From positions 1-17,105 of the forward strand of contig CAZZKG010000067.1 in the NCBI GenBank assembly GCA_964654825.1: a stretch of DNA of 17,105 nt. Reading direction: 5' to 3'. Made by a program: the position numbers and the translations under genes. Below, piece after piece: positions 7,274 through 15,352 of this stretch. The DNA comes from CAZZKG01 sp964654825. GTDB lineage: Bacteria; Gemmatimonadota; CAZMKB01. How positions within the stretch are numbered: the first letter of the stretch is position 1; each line of letters starts with the position of its first letter. Under the pieces are notes generated by a model, which was not told the DNA's origin, made no database searches, and saw nothing but the letters and a program-made list of their open reading frames with translations.

Positions 7274-8932
7274 GTGGACATTGGATCACCCATATTGGCT
7301 TCCGCGCTTGTCCTCCTGCTCTCCGGCCTGATGCACACCTTGTGTGCCCAGGTCGATGTCCGCGGAAGGATAGATCTGGATTACGCCAGAACGGATATTC
7401 GGGACGTGTTGGACCGTCAATTCAATCAGACACTGGAATTGTCAGCCACCGACAATCTCTTTCAGAAGAATGTCCTGACCCTCGGTTATTTTCTTGAGAG
7501 GTTTGCGGGGACTCAACTGGATGGTGACGTGATCAGACAGCGATGGAGGGCGACCGTTCTTGGCAACCACTATACCTTTACCGGTGAATATCTGCCCCGG
7601 TATCGACTTCGAGGGACGTCGGGTCCGGAAACACAGCATGGCAAGGGGAAGCGGTTCACTCTGACCATGTCTCCGCCAAAACTCCCGGTCGCCAACCTGT
7701 CCTATGATCGGAGCGAACGGGTGGGTGGTGAAGGGAGCGGTGAAGTGAATATCGTCAACATCGATCGTCTGGCCAGCACAACGTATGCATACAAGTTCAT
7801 GAACTATCGAGCCCTCTTTCGAGAGAGCAGGACGAGGAGCAAAGTGGAGCTCGGACAGGACAGGAGAATACGCAACGTCAATGCCGGGGTCGGGGCGAAT
7901 ATCCCCCTCCCGCGCAAGGTCAGGACGTCCGTGGATTACGACTTCCTGTTTACGGATGACAAAGGGGGGCCACAGACCGAGGCCGAGACGATGGTCAACA
8001 ACGTGAGCACTCAGACCTCGGTGAGACCCACCACGTGGCTTCATGGGTACGTATCGTTTCTCGGAAATTATGTCGATCGGACAGGTGAAACGAACGACAA
8101 CTCCTCCCTCTCTGAAATCGTATCCGGGGTCGATGTCACGCCGGTGGGATTTCTTCGATTCTCGGGTTCAAGGGACTACCGCCGGATCAGGGAAGAGGGC
8201 AGGCACTCGATTTCGGATTTTTTCCGTGCCCGGGCGGTGGTCCGGGGCAGGGTACGCGAACGCGTGGAAGGGAGGGCGATCTTTTCACGGACGTTTGTCC
8301 TGAGAAGTGTCGCAGGGAGCTTCCCGTCTCAGGGCTTCCTGTTCAACCTGAACGGGTTGCTGTATCCGGGTGTTATTTTCGATTCGGACATCAACGTCAT
8401 CCAGTCCAAGAATCCCGACCGGCCCGGCGGCCAATTCCAGATCAGACGGGTCCTCGATCTCCGGATGATTCCGACCAGCCGGGTCACGATGAACACCTCG
8501 GTGCAGACATTTTCGTTCGGTAAGGATCTCCCCTGGTTCGACACCCAGAGCTATACGCTCGAGTTCGACGTGAACTATCAACCGTCCTCCCGGTTGACGA
8601 CGATTTTCACTTTCGCCCGCAAGGCAGATTATATCAGGAACAGCCGGAAAGATTTCATATTCACAGGGACCTTGAACTATCAGCTTCGAAGCGGGACGAA
8701 CCTGTCATTCCTCTATAACAGCAGAGGTGGGGGAAAAGAGGATAAAGACGATGACACGGGGGGGACCACGGGAGGCACGACATCGTTTACGGGCGCCCAA
8801 CAGGGGTTTCTCGTCCAGTTAACCATGAAGCTCAGGAACCGGGCCAATCTAAATATCAGCTTGGACACCAGAGAATTGCCCGACAGCAAGCGAATGGAAA
8901 TTATCGGGATAAGCTTCGTCAAATGGTTCTGA
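7274..8932 (+). CDS. Outer-membrane beta-barrel protein, candidate conduit porin
   Basis: From a GTG at 7274 the product is 552 residues: a signal peptide (ILASALVLLLSGLMHTLCAQ), then a long run of alternating polar and apolar segments rich in Tyr, Arg, Thr and Asn (for example RWRATVLGNHYTFTGEYLPRY, then NLSFLYNSRGG). It ends in SFVKWF, the terminal aromatic signature recognised by the BAM complex. It has no cysteine pairs or heme motifs. A Gly/Asp-rich stretch (GGGKEDKDDDTGG) near residue 485 looks like an outside loop. By position between multiheme cytochromes I infer the porin of a porin-cytochrome conduit, or a barrel that exports cytochrome subunits. The frame stays open upstream to 7145, but that part overlaps the cytochrome gene and would bury the signal peptide. 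The GTG has no strong ribosome binding site, so coupling from the stop at 7272 is likely. Confidence 0.8.
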   Translation: MDIGSPILASALVLLLSGLMHTLCAQVDVRGRIDLDYARTDIRDVLDRQFNQTLELSATDNLFQKNVLTLGYFLERFAGTQLDGDVIRQRWRATVLGNHYTFTGEYLPRYRLRGTSGPETQHGKGKRFTLTMSPPKLPVANLSYDRSERVGGEGSGEVNIVNIDRLASTTYAYKFMNYRALFRESRTRSKVELGQDRRIRNVNAGVGANIPLPRKVRTSVDYDFLFTDDKGGPQTEAETMVNNVSTQTSVRPTTWLHGYVSFLGNYVDRTGETNDNSSLSEIVSGVDVTPVGFLRFSGSRDYRRIREEGRHSISDFFRARAVVRGRVRERVEGRAIFSRTFVLRSVAGSFPSQGFLFNLNGLLYPGVIFDSDINVIQSKNPDRPGGQFQIRRVLDLRMIPTSRVTMNTSVQTFSFGKDLPWFDTQSYTLEFDVNYQPSSRLTTIFTFARKADYIRNSRKDFIFTGTLNYQLRSGTNLSFLYNSRGGGKEDKDDDTGGTTGGTTSFTGAQQGFLVQLTMKLRNRANLNISLDTRELPDSKRMEIIGISFVKWF

Positions 8933-8942
8933 TGATTCCCCG

Positions 8943-9581
8943 GTGTCGATTGTTCGGTCAGATATTGAACACCGAGAGGAGGCGAGACCAATAAGAGATC
9001 GAAGTCTGAGAAAAGTGGGCGGGTGTTTTGTCACAGCCATCTGTATATTGATCTTTACAGCGGGCTGTGGTGGCCCGAGGACATTCATCCACCCGGATGT
9101 CGACATTTCGTACTACGAGACGCTCGGGGTGCTGCCGTTCAGAAACCTGACAAACGATCGCCTTGCCGGAGAGAAGATCACGGGGATATTTATCACCGAG
9201 CTTCTCATGATAAAACGGTTTGAAGTCGTCGAACCCGGTCAGTTTCGCAGGACGGCCAGGGATATACTGACCGGCAGCCTGGAATCCGGTGAATGGAAGG
9301 CCGAGAATATCGCGCGACTCGGCACAACGGCCGGTGTTCAGGGAATCATCACCGGCACGGTCCGGGAGTATGAAATGATCCGGATCGGTCAGACCCAGTA
9401 CCCTCTCGTGACGATCGATGTGGAACTGATCGATGCCGAGACCGGCAGGGTGGTATGGATGGTCAGTCACACGAAGAAGGGAGGTCCCAACCTCCCGGTA
9501 ATCAGCCTGGGGGAGACTTATACACTGGGTGAAATGGCCCAGGAAGTCTGTCATGATGTCGTCGGAAAGATCGGAGACTGA
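8943..9581 (+). CDS. CsgG/LpoB-like outer-membrane lipoprotein (first copy)
   Basis: The product has a lipoprotein signal (ICILIFTAGC) with Gly after the Cys, so outer-membrane sorting is expected. The mature part has the alpha/beta pattern of the CsgG/LpoB/GNA1162 group: LGVLPFRNLTNDRLAGEKIT, then FITELLMIKRFEVVEPGQF, IARLGTTAGVQGIITGTVREYE, and VTIDVELIDAETGRVVWM. At about 195 residues it is shorter than CsgG (about 260). The open frame begins with a GTG at 8943 that has no ribosome binding site and would give an unusually long n-region. A strong site (GAGAGGAGG, 8975-8982) sits 8 bases before an in-frame ATA at 8991, which may be the true start and gives an ideal lipoprotein signal. A second paralogue follows. 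I infer a role in envelope assembly or secretion of the cytochromes. Confidence 0.8.
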   Translation: MSIVRSDIEHREEARPIRDRSLRKVGGCFVTAICILIFTAGCGGPRTFIHPDVDISYYETLGVLPFRNLTNDRLAGEKITGIFITELLMIKRFEVVEPGQFRRTARDILTGSLESGEWKAENIARLGTTAGVQGIITGTVREYEMIRIGQTQYPLVTIDVELIDAETGRVVWMVSHTKKGGPNLPVISLGETYTLGEMAQEVCHDVVGKIGD

Positions 9582-9685
9582 CATCCGAGGAACGTCTGAA
9601 GATGGAAATTAGGAACCAGACAGCACGCCTGGAAGATCCCACGCGGTTTTCCGCGGCGAGCTTCCACCGAACCGGTTCGGATCGT

Positions 9686-10297
9686 ATGAGAAAAATACCG
9701 TTACCGAACATCCTGCTCTTTTTCCTGCTGGGCGTCGGTATTATGATGGGTTGCGCCCCCGAGCCACGAGTCTACACGAGTTCGGAACTGACCCTGTATG
9801 ACCAGACGAAGGTGGCCATTTTGCCGTTCGACAACCTGACCGGCACCGAGGGCGCGTCGAGGCAGCTCTATGATGTCTTTCTGGTCGAGTTTCTCGGCTT
9901 GAGACGATTTGCCGTCGTCGACCGGGGCGAGGTGGAGAGGGTGCTCTCCCTCCGGAGGATTCGGTTCACATCGGAACTTTCGCGCGAGCAGATTCGACAG
10001 ATCGGATCTGAACTGCATGCCTCGCTGCTGGTCCAGGGGACTGTCCTCGAGTACGGGATGAGACAGGTCCAGGGCTTTCAGATCGCGGAAGTTCCATATC
10101 TTACTATCGTCGTGAAGATTATCGATTCGTTGAGCGGAGACATCCTCTGGGCGTCGACCTATTCGCGAAACGGGAATGACACGGAAAAGGTATTCGGCTT
10201 CGGGAGGATCACCTCCCTGAATCGATTGTCCGAGACCATGGCACGGGAAATGATCAAATCGATCGCAGATATTCAGGACTGGGGGATGGAATTCTGA
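9686..10297 (+). CDS. CsgG/LpoB-like outer-membrane lipoprotein (second copy)
   Basis: The product is 203 residues, with signal MRKIPLPNILLFFLLGVGIM and lipobox Cys at 23, followed by Ala (outer-membrane type). The mature part reads VAILPFDNLTGTEGASRQL, FLVEFLGLRRFAVVDRGEVERVL, IGSELHASLLVQGTVLEYG, and LTIVVKIIDSLSGDILWAST, the same fold pattern as the previous gene, so they are tandem paralogues. An in-frame ATG at 9602 has a moderate ribosome binding site (GAGGA), but it would put 28 residues before the signal, so 9686 is preferred. The stop overlaps the next ATG by one base (TGATG at 10295-10299), which indicates coupled translation. CsgG forms the curli secretion pore and LpoB activates a penicillin-binding protein. 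Which of these functions, if either, applies here is open. Confidence 0.8.
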   Translation: MRKIPLPNILLFFLLGVGIMMGCAPEPRVYTSSELTLYDQTKVAILPFDNLTGTEGASRQLYDVFLVEFLGLRRFAVVDRGEVERVLSLRRIRFTSELSREQIRQIGSELHASLLVQGTVLEYGMRQVQGFQIAEVPYLTIVVKIIDSLSGDILWASTYSRNGNDTEKVFGFGRITSLNRLSETMAREMIKSIADIQDWGMEF

Positions 10298-10812
10298 TGC
10301 GTCTATTCATGTTGGTACTTTGTCTGCTCCTGGCAGACCTTCAATTCTCGCGGGCGGAGACATTCTCCGTCGAGGAGGTGACATTGTCCGTCACTCACCG
10401 GATATACAAGGACTTCCACGAGATTCACTCGGTGAAACTGGGAGAGAGATTGCAACTATCCGATTCCGAATACTCGGCCGAGGCCACCGAGTTTTATCCG
10501 GATTTCGCGATCAATGCGGACACGAAAGAGGTCATCTCCCGCTCCGACGAACCGAACAATCCGGCGGTGCGGATCATCGTCTACCGGAACGATGAAAAAG
10601 TCGACGAGGTCTGGGCATTCAAAGGGGGAGGAGCTCCACATTACTATCGCGATTCGCTTCTCGCCTTCCAGTTGATGGATTTCAAGGGATTTTCAGTGTC
10701 TCCACCGGACAGCGGTAAAGGGGCTCCCGGAACGGAGATACCGGCAGAGACCGGGGTTGACACAGGAACGGATTCCACGACGGCCCCCTCACCAGGAGAG
10801 ACGAATCAATGA
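10297..10812 (+). CDS. Small periplasmic protein, faintly ResB-like
   Basis: The product is 171 residues with a clear signal peptide (MRLFMLVLCLLLADLQFSRA, cleavage after 20). It has a compact domain to about 130 and a Pro/Thr/Gly-rich tail to the end. It has no Cys in the mature part and no heme motif. The stretch VKLGERLQLSDSEYSAEATE, then FYPDF, then SRSDEPNNPAVRIIVYRN, then VWAF, then FQLMDFKGFSV, resembles from memory the extracytoplasmic part of ResB (Ccs1), the heme-handling protein of system II cytochrome c maturation. The ResB membrane helices are absent. If the likeness is real, it could help handle apocytochrome or heme for the 42-heme protein encoded next, whose start overlaps its stop (ATGA at 10809-10812). 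Otherwise function unknown. Confidence 0.72.
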   Translation: MRLFMLVLCLLLADLQFSRAETFSVEEVTLSVTHRIYKDFHEIHSVKLGERLQLSDSEYSAEATEFYPDFAINADTKEVISRSDEPNNPAVRIIVYRNDEKVDEVWAFKGGGAPHYYRDSLLAFQLMDFKGFSVSPPDSGKGAPGTEIPAETGVDTGTDSTTAPSPGETNQ

Positions 10813-13800
10813 AGGGTAATGAAAATATGATTTTTCTGGTATTGCTGCTGAACCTCCTTCTGGTTTCGCCACTTCTGGCGGAGAGGAAAACGTGTTACGA
10901 CTGCCACAAGGATGCCAGGAAAGAATTCAACTCCAGGAAGAATGTCCATGATCCCGTCAAACAGGGGTCCTGTGATGCCTGCCACGCCCGTCACGGTTTC
11001 AAGCAGAAACTCGTGCTGAATCGGAAGGGTCCCGAACTCTGTCTCGAGTGCCACGAGGAGGTCCGGGGAGACATGGATAACGGGAACGTTCACCAGCCCT
11101 TCCGTGAGGGAAACTGCAGCGCATGCCACGACCCGCATTCCTCCGACAATAGCTACCTGCTGAAATTGAGCGACGGCAAACTCATCTGTACTTCGTGCCA
11201 TTCAGAACTTGCCCGGGAATTCGATAAGACTTATCAGCATAAACCATTTGCCGAGGAAAATTGTCAGGCCTGCCATGCCACTCACTCGTCTCCCTTCAAG
11301 AACCTGCTCGTTGAGGAGGGGAATCTCCTTTGCCTGAACTGTCACGATAAAGAGAAGGTCGTCGAGATGAAGGGGCACGAAGATTTCGATGTCGATGAAA
11401 TGGACTGCATCAATTGCCATGACCCTCACGCCTCGAATCTTGAACACGTGCAGCGCGAAAACGCCCATCCCCCCATGCTCGAGGGAGATTGCACGATATG
11501 CCATGACGTACCGGTTGGTGAAGCCGGTGTTCAATTCGAGGGGGGAGTCGAGGATATATGTTTTACCTGTCATTCCGACATCGAGGAGGCGATTAAGATG
11601 GATTCCGCTCATCCCCCGGCGGTCGAGGGGGAGTGCCTGAGCTGTCACGACCCCCATGTCTCCGGTCGGGATGCGCTTCTGAAAGAACCGCAGAAGGACC
11701 TCTGCCTGACCTGTCACCCGGACCAGGAAGGTGACGTTTCACGACGTACGGTTCACGATCCGGTCATCAAGGGGGAGTGTACCGGTTGTCACAATCCGCA
11801 TGGATCCGGCTTCAAGCCTCTCCTGAAAACGGCGAAAGACGACCTGTGCCAATCGTGCCATAAAGAACTTGTCGCGAAGATCGATCAGGACCCCGACACA
11901 CATCCCCCGGCCATCGATCCGGGATGCTTTACCTGTCATGAAGCGCACAGTTCGCGCTTCGCTTACCTGCTGAAGAGTTACCAGAAGGTTCTCTGCCTTG
12001 ATTGCCATGGTGAGCTGACGGAAGGCCTGACGGCTGTTGACCAGCACGATCCGTTCGAGGTCGGCATGTGCTCTTCGTGCCACTCTCCCCATTCTTCAAC
12101 GCGCCAGGTCCTTCTGAAGGCCGAGGACAACGAACTCTGCACGACCTGTCACGAAGATATCAAACAGAAGATCGCTCTGGAAGGCGCGCACCCGGCGGTT
12201 GCCGATGGGGCATGCACCGACTGTCACAATCCACACGCGGGAAACCAGGCAGGTTTTCTCCGATCCCCACAGGGTGAACTGTGCATGTCGTGCCATACCG
12301 AGATCGAGGAACTCCTGGAAAAACCGTCCGTGCATACTCCCGTAGCCAACGGGAATTGCAACGGGTGTCACGAGCCTCACGGAACCGAAGGATCGAACCT
12401 GCTCGAGACCAGTGGATCCGAGATGTGTCTGAAGTGCCACAACCGGGATGATTTCTTTACGGGCAACGTTCACCAGCCGTTAACCGCCGAAGGGGGTTGC
12501 CTGACGTGCCACGATCCCCATGCCTCAGACAATGAGGGAAACCTGGTCGATAACGCGATGACGTTGTGCAGGACATGTCACGATACGGAAGGTTCAGATA
12601 TCCAGGAGGTCCATCTGGGATTCTCGATCGAGGAGGCCAACTGTATCGATTGCCACGATCCTCATAATTCCGAAAACGCCTCGCTTCTCGGGAAAAATCT
12701 CCATGCTCCCTTCGAAGAAGGTTCATGTGATCTCTGTCACCTCGAACCGACGCGAACGGGAGAGCCGGTCAGGCTGGTCAAGGAGGGGAGTTCCCTCTGT
12801 TTTCAGTGTCATGACGATCAATATACGGGGGGCAAGGTCGTTCACGATCCCGTTTCACGCGACGCGTGTGTCGATTGTCACAGCCCGCATTCCTCTCCCT
12901 ATGAGAACCTGCTCCGTTCTTCGCGCGAAAAGCTCTGTTACCGGTGCCACAACGATATGAGAGGAATCGCGAGGCTGAAGACGAGCCACGCGCCGGTGGC
13001 GGAGGGCGAATGTCTGAGCTGTCACACACCCCATTCCGGGGACAGGAAGAACCTCCTTGTCGATTCCCTGCCATCGCTCTGTTTCGACTGCCACGAGGAT
13101 CAAAAGAAGGGATTTGAAAAGAACCTGCTCCATGAACCTTACAAAAAGGGAGAGTGCGACCGTTGTCATGACCCGCATACCTCACGGAACGACCAACTCC
13201 TGGTAGAAGCCACTCCCGCGCTCTGCCTGGACTGTCACGATACCGATAACGCGACATTCAAATCGAGCCACGGCGGCTTTCCTGTCGAAAAGGGACGCTG
13301 CAATCTCTGCCATGATCCCCATTCCGTACCCAGGGGGAGCGAGAAACTCCTTTATCCCGTAAAGCATAAGGCGTTGGAGGGGGGGTGCCTCGCCTGTCAT
13401 ATCTCCCGTTCCGGCTTCGAAACAACATCTGAGGGCTCCGAGCTCTGTCTCGACTGTCATGAAGATTCCCGGGAGAAGCTCGAAAGGCCCCATCTGCACA
13501 AGGCTCTTGCCGAAAAGAGCGAGTGCACGGGTTGTCACAATCCCCATTTCGGCTACAGCAAGAACCTATTGTTGAAGGAAGGCGATGCGGTCTGTTTCAC
13601 ATGCCACGATCGGAACCGCATTCTCGGAGGAAAGACATTGCACAAACCCGTCAGCGAGGGTTGCTCGAAATGTCATGACCCCCACGGTTCAGACTTCGAG
13701 CATCTTTTGCAGCAGGAGGTCGACGAGTTCTGTTATCGGTGCCACAAGGATGTCGTCGAACTGCAACATACACACCCCGTTGGAACGGATGCGATCGATC

Positions 13801-13934
13801 CCCGGACCGGAAAGTCCCTCGCGTGTATCTCCTGTCACGATCCACACTCCAGCAATTTCTCGAGCATGCTGACCCATGACATGAGACGAGACCTATGCGT
13901 CCAGTGTCATCGAGTGGGACTCGACTTCAGGTAA
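10809..13934 (+). CDS. Giant 42-heme doubled-CXXCH c-type cytochrome
   Basis: The precursor is 1041 residues with a signal peptide ending near SPLLA (24). I count 42 CXXCH motifs, one per about 25 residues, and no CXnCH variants. They come as about 21 tandem pairs of the form GxCxxCHDPHxS...LL......LCxxCH, joined by a linker with a conserved extra His (HPP, HDP, HAP, HKP). The His after the first motif (DPH, SPH, NPH) and the linker His are probable distal ligands, so nearly all hemes could be bis-His. This is the doubled-CXXCH family (TIGR01905/PF09699 type). No lipobox, C-terminal anchor or other domain is present. I infer an elongated periplasm-spanning or cell-surface wire working with the beta-barrel. 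A ribosome binding site (AGGAG, about 10 bases before ATG) and the ATGA overlap set the start. Assigning it to the periplasm or the surface is not possible from sequence. Confidence 0.9.
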   Translation: MKGNENMIFLVLLLNLLLVSPLLAERKTCYDCHKDARKEFNSRKNVHDPVKQGSCDACHARHGFKQKLVLNRKGPELCLECHEEVRGDMDNGNVHQPFREGNCSACHDPHSSDNSYLLKLSDGKLICTSCHSELAREFDKTYQHKPFAEENCQACHATHSSPFKNLLVEEGNLLCLNCHDKEKVVEMKGHEDFDVDEMDCINCHDPHASNLEHVQRENAHPPMLEGDCTICHDVPVGEAGVQFEGGVEDICFTCHSDIEEAIKMDSAHPPAVEGECLSCHDPHVSGRDALLKEPQKDLCLTCHPDQEGDVSRRTVHDPVIKGECTGCHNPHGSGFKPLLKTAKDDLCQSCHKELVAKIDQDPDTHPPAIDPGCFTCHEAHSSRFAYLLKSYQKVLCLDCHGELTEGLTAVDQHDPFEVGMCSSCHSPHSSTRQVLLKAEDNELCTTCHEDIKQKIALEGAHPAVADGACTDCHNPHAGNQAGFLRSPQGELCMSCHTEIEELLEKPSVHTPVANGNCNGCHEPHGTEGSNLLETSGSEMCLKCHNRDDFFTGNVHQPLTAEGGCLTCHDPHASDNEGNLVDNAMTLCRTCHDTEGSDIQEVHLGFSIEEANCIDCHDPHNSENASLLGKNLHAPFEEGSCDLCHLEPTRTGEPVRLVKEGSSLCFQCHDDQYTGGKVVHDPVSRDACVDCHSPHSSPYENLLRSSREKLCYRCHNDMRGIARLKTSHAPVAEGECLSCHTPHSGDRKNLLVDSLPSLCFDCHEDQKKGFEKNLLHEPYKKGECDRCHDPHTSRNDQLLVEATPALCLDCHDTDNATFKSSHGGFPVEKGRCNLCHDPHSVPRGSEKLLYPVKHKALEGGCLACHISRSGFETTSEGSELCLDCHEDSREKLERPHLHKALAEKSECTGCHNPHFGYSKNLLLKEGDAVCFTCHDRNRILGGKTLHKPVSEGCSKCHDPHGSDFEHLLQQEVDEFCYRCHKDVVELQHTHPVGTDAIDPRTGKSLACISCHDPHSSNFSSMLTHDMRRDLCVQCHRVGLDFR

Positions 13935-14188
13935 TCGAATAACCGGGATTTGGCAATATGTTATGTAAAAGAGTCTCTATTTCAATCGACTTGCAGCAAA
14001 ATCATCTGGATTTAAGGTCCGATGAAAAAGGAAAAAACATATTGAGAATAAACAGGTTATGCCGTGCATATATGACCTGTTTTGCAATGTAATTTTTCTT
14101 ATCGAAATGATTAGTGAATGTTTTCATAATTAAGACGGCTGGTGCAGGTCAACACCGCGTTGGAAAATTAAAAAGAGGGGAAATACCA
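13935..14188. other. AT-rich intergenic region between cytochrome genes
   Basis: This 254-base gap is clearly more AT-rich than the flanking genes and holds no credible gene. It contains the inverted repeat at 14050-14082 and poly-T and poly-A tracts. It ends with AGAGGGGAAA, a moderate ribosome binding site for the ATG at 14189. It probably holds the end of the long operon and an independent promoter for the next cytochrome, though I cannot pick a convincing -35/-10 pair. Confidence 0.5.
14050..14082 (+). terminator. Inverted repeat AAACAGGT...ACCTGTTT, terminator or operator
   Basis: Eight-base arms at 14050-14057 and 14075-14082 are perfectly complementary around 17 bases. A T-rich tract (AATTTTTC) lies about 9 bases after the second arm. 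The stem is low in GC and the T-run is displaced, so it is at best a weak terminator for the 921-13934 operon. It may equally be an operator for the following gene. Confidence 0.4.
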
Positions 14189-15334
14189 ATGGGCAGAAAC
14201 GCAGCGACATGTACAATAACACTCTCACTTCTGCTTGCCTCGATCCTTCTGGGTGCCTGGGATATGAACGCCCAGGTTCCACCTCCCGACAAGATTCGGG
14301 GGTTTCAAATCCACAAGGGGGGTGTCGAGAGAGGGCCGGGTGACGGGAACACACCCATGGTGGGCGGCTACAATCCCTACCATTCGGGAGAGACGCTCCT
14401 CTGCACGGATTGTCACGTGATGCACGCCAGCATGCAGCACAATCACTCCGGAGGTTATGGCAGCGAGGGAGCGATTGACGGTTTTCCCTGGGAAGGGACA
14501 CCCAACCCGAAACTGCTGCTGGCACCCGACCCGCTCGATTTATGTCTGATTTGTCATGACAATACCGCTGGAATCCCGGATGTCGTGGAGGCGGACGTGA
14601 ACGGCCTTGCCGAACGGTCCGGGGGATTCTTCGGTCAACCGGAAGTTGAAAACACTCACGGTCATGACCTGGGAAGGGATTTGCCCGGCGGTTCCGGTTG
14701 GGGATACTGCATGCGTTGTCACTGGGGAGCGCCAGGTGACGAAAAGGTGACATGTATCGACTGCCATAACCCCCACGGGAACGGAAATCCGAGAAACCTC
14801 CAGTGGATCTCTGACCCCGATCTGACCCCCGCACTGGGGCTCCTCGTCGATCCGGGCGCAACGGGGATGGACAAATACGAAAGCGAACACATCAGCTACG
14901 GGACGCTGAACTCCGAGTCGCTACGCGAGGTCTCCAATGTCTGTCTCGACTGTCATCACATTTTTTCGGGTGAGACCTACACCGATCCCGATGGGGATGA
15001 TATTCACTCCAGACATCCGACCTACGACAGCGAACGCAGTGACCCGAACCACATCGATGATGGAGAAGTCCGAGGTTCGAGCAATCCGGATCACTGGGAG
15101 GACGGTACCGGCTCAGGCTTTATCGGGACCGATCGAGTCCGGTTTGTCGTCGATGGCGCCGATGAATATGCGGAAGGGCTGCCCGTCGATGCCTCGACGA
15201 ACGGTGTTTTCTGCCTTTCATGTCACAAGGCGCACGGATCGGACGAACCATTCTCGATCACGTTCCCTGTTGGTGACCAGGTAAACTGGGTCGGATGCGA
15301 CCAGTGCCATTACATGGCGCAGGTGGACGAGTAG
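14189..15334 (+). CDS. Seven-heme OmcS-related c-type cytochrome
   Basis: The 381-residue precursor has a signal peptide (cleavage near DMNA, 28) and CXXCH motifs at 72, 119, 174, 189, 252, 342 and 370. The order is OmcS-like with changes: CTDCHVMH, CLICH, a GHDLG His, an additional CMRCH only 15 residues before CIDCHNPHG, then CLDCHHIF where relatives have WCxxCHTDFHG, then SRHP, CLSCHKAHG and a final CDQCH near the end. I infer an exported electron-transfer protein of the nanowire-cytochrome group with an inserted seventh heme. It sits outside the long operon, behind its own AT-rich upstream region, and has no NHL gene before it. The open frame extends up to 14114, but the ATG at 14189 has the ribosome binding site and begins the signal peptide. 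Confidence 0.85.
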   Translation: MGRNAATCTITLSLLLASILLGAWDMNAQVPPPDKIRGFQIHKGGVERGPGDGNTPMVGGYNPYHSGETLLCTDCHVMHASMQHNHSGGYGSEGAIDGFPWEGTPNPKLLLAPDPLDLCLICHDNTAGIPDVVEADVNGLAERSGGFFGQPEVENTHGHDLGRDLPGGSGWGYCMRCHWGAPGDEKVTCIDCHNPHGNGNPRNLQWISDPDLTPALGLLVDPGATGMDKYESEHISYGTLNSESLREVSNVCLDCHHIFSGETYTDPDGDDIHSRHPTYDSERSDPNHIDDGEVRGSSNPDHWEDGTGSGFIGTDRVRFVVDGADEYAEGLPVDASTNGVFCLSCHKAHGSDEPFSITFPVGDQVNWVGCDQCHYMAQVDE

Positions 15335-15352
15335 GGGAGGAAAGGGGGCAAT

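Noticed and set aside
11202..11717. Minus-strand frames opposite the 42-heme gene (for example 171 codons)
   Set aside because: They arise from the antisense of regular CXXCH repeats (runs of MAxQA-like residues) and lack start signals.
15335..15352. A shared terminator between the converging cytochrome genes
   Set aside because: The 18-base gap is G-rich with no inverted repeat or T-run on either strand.
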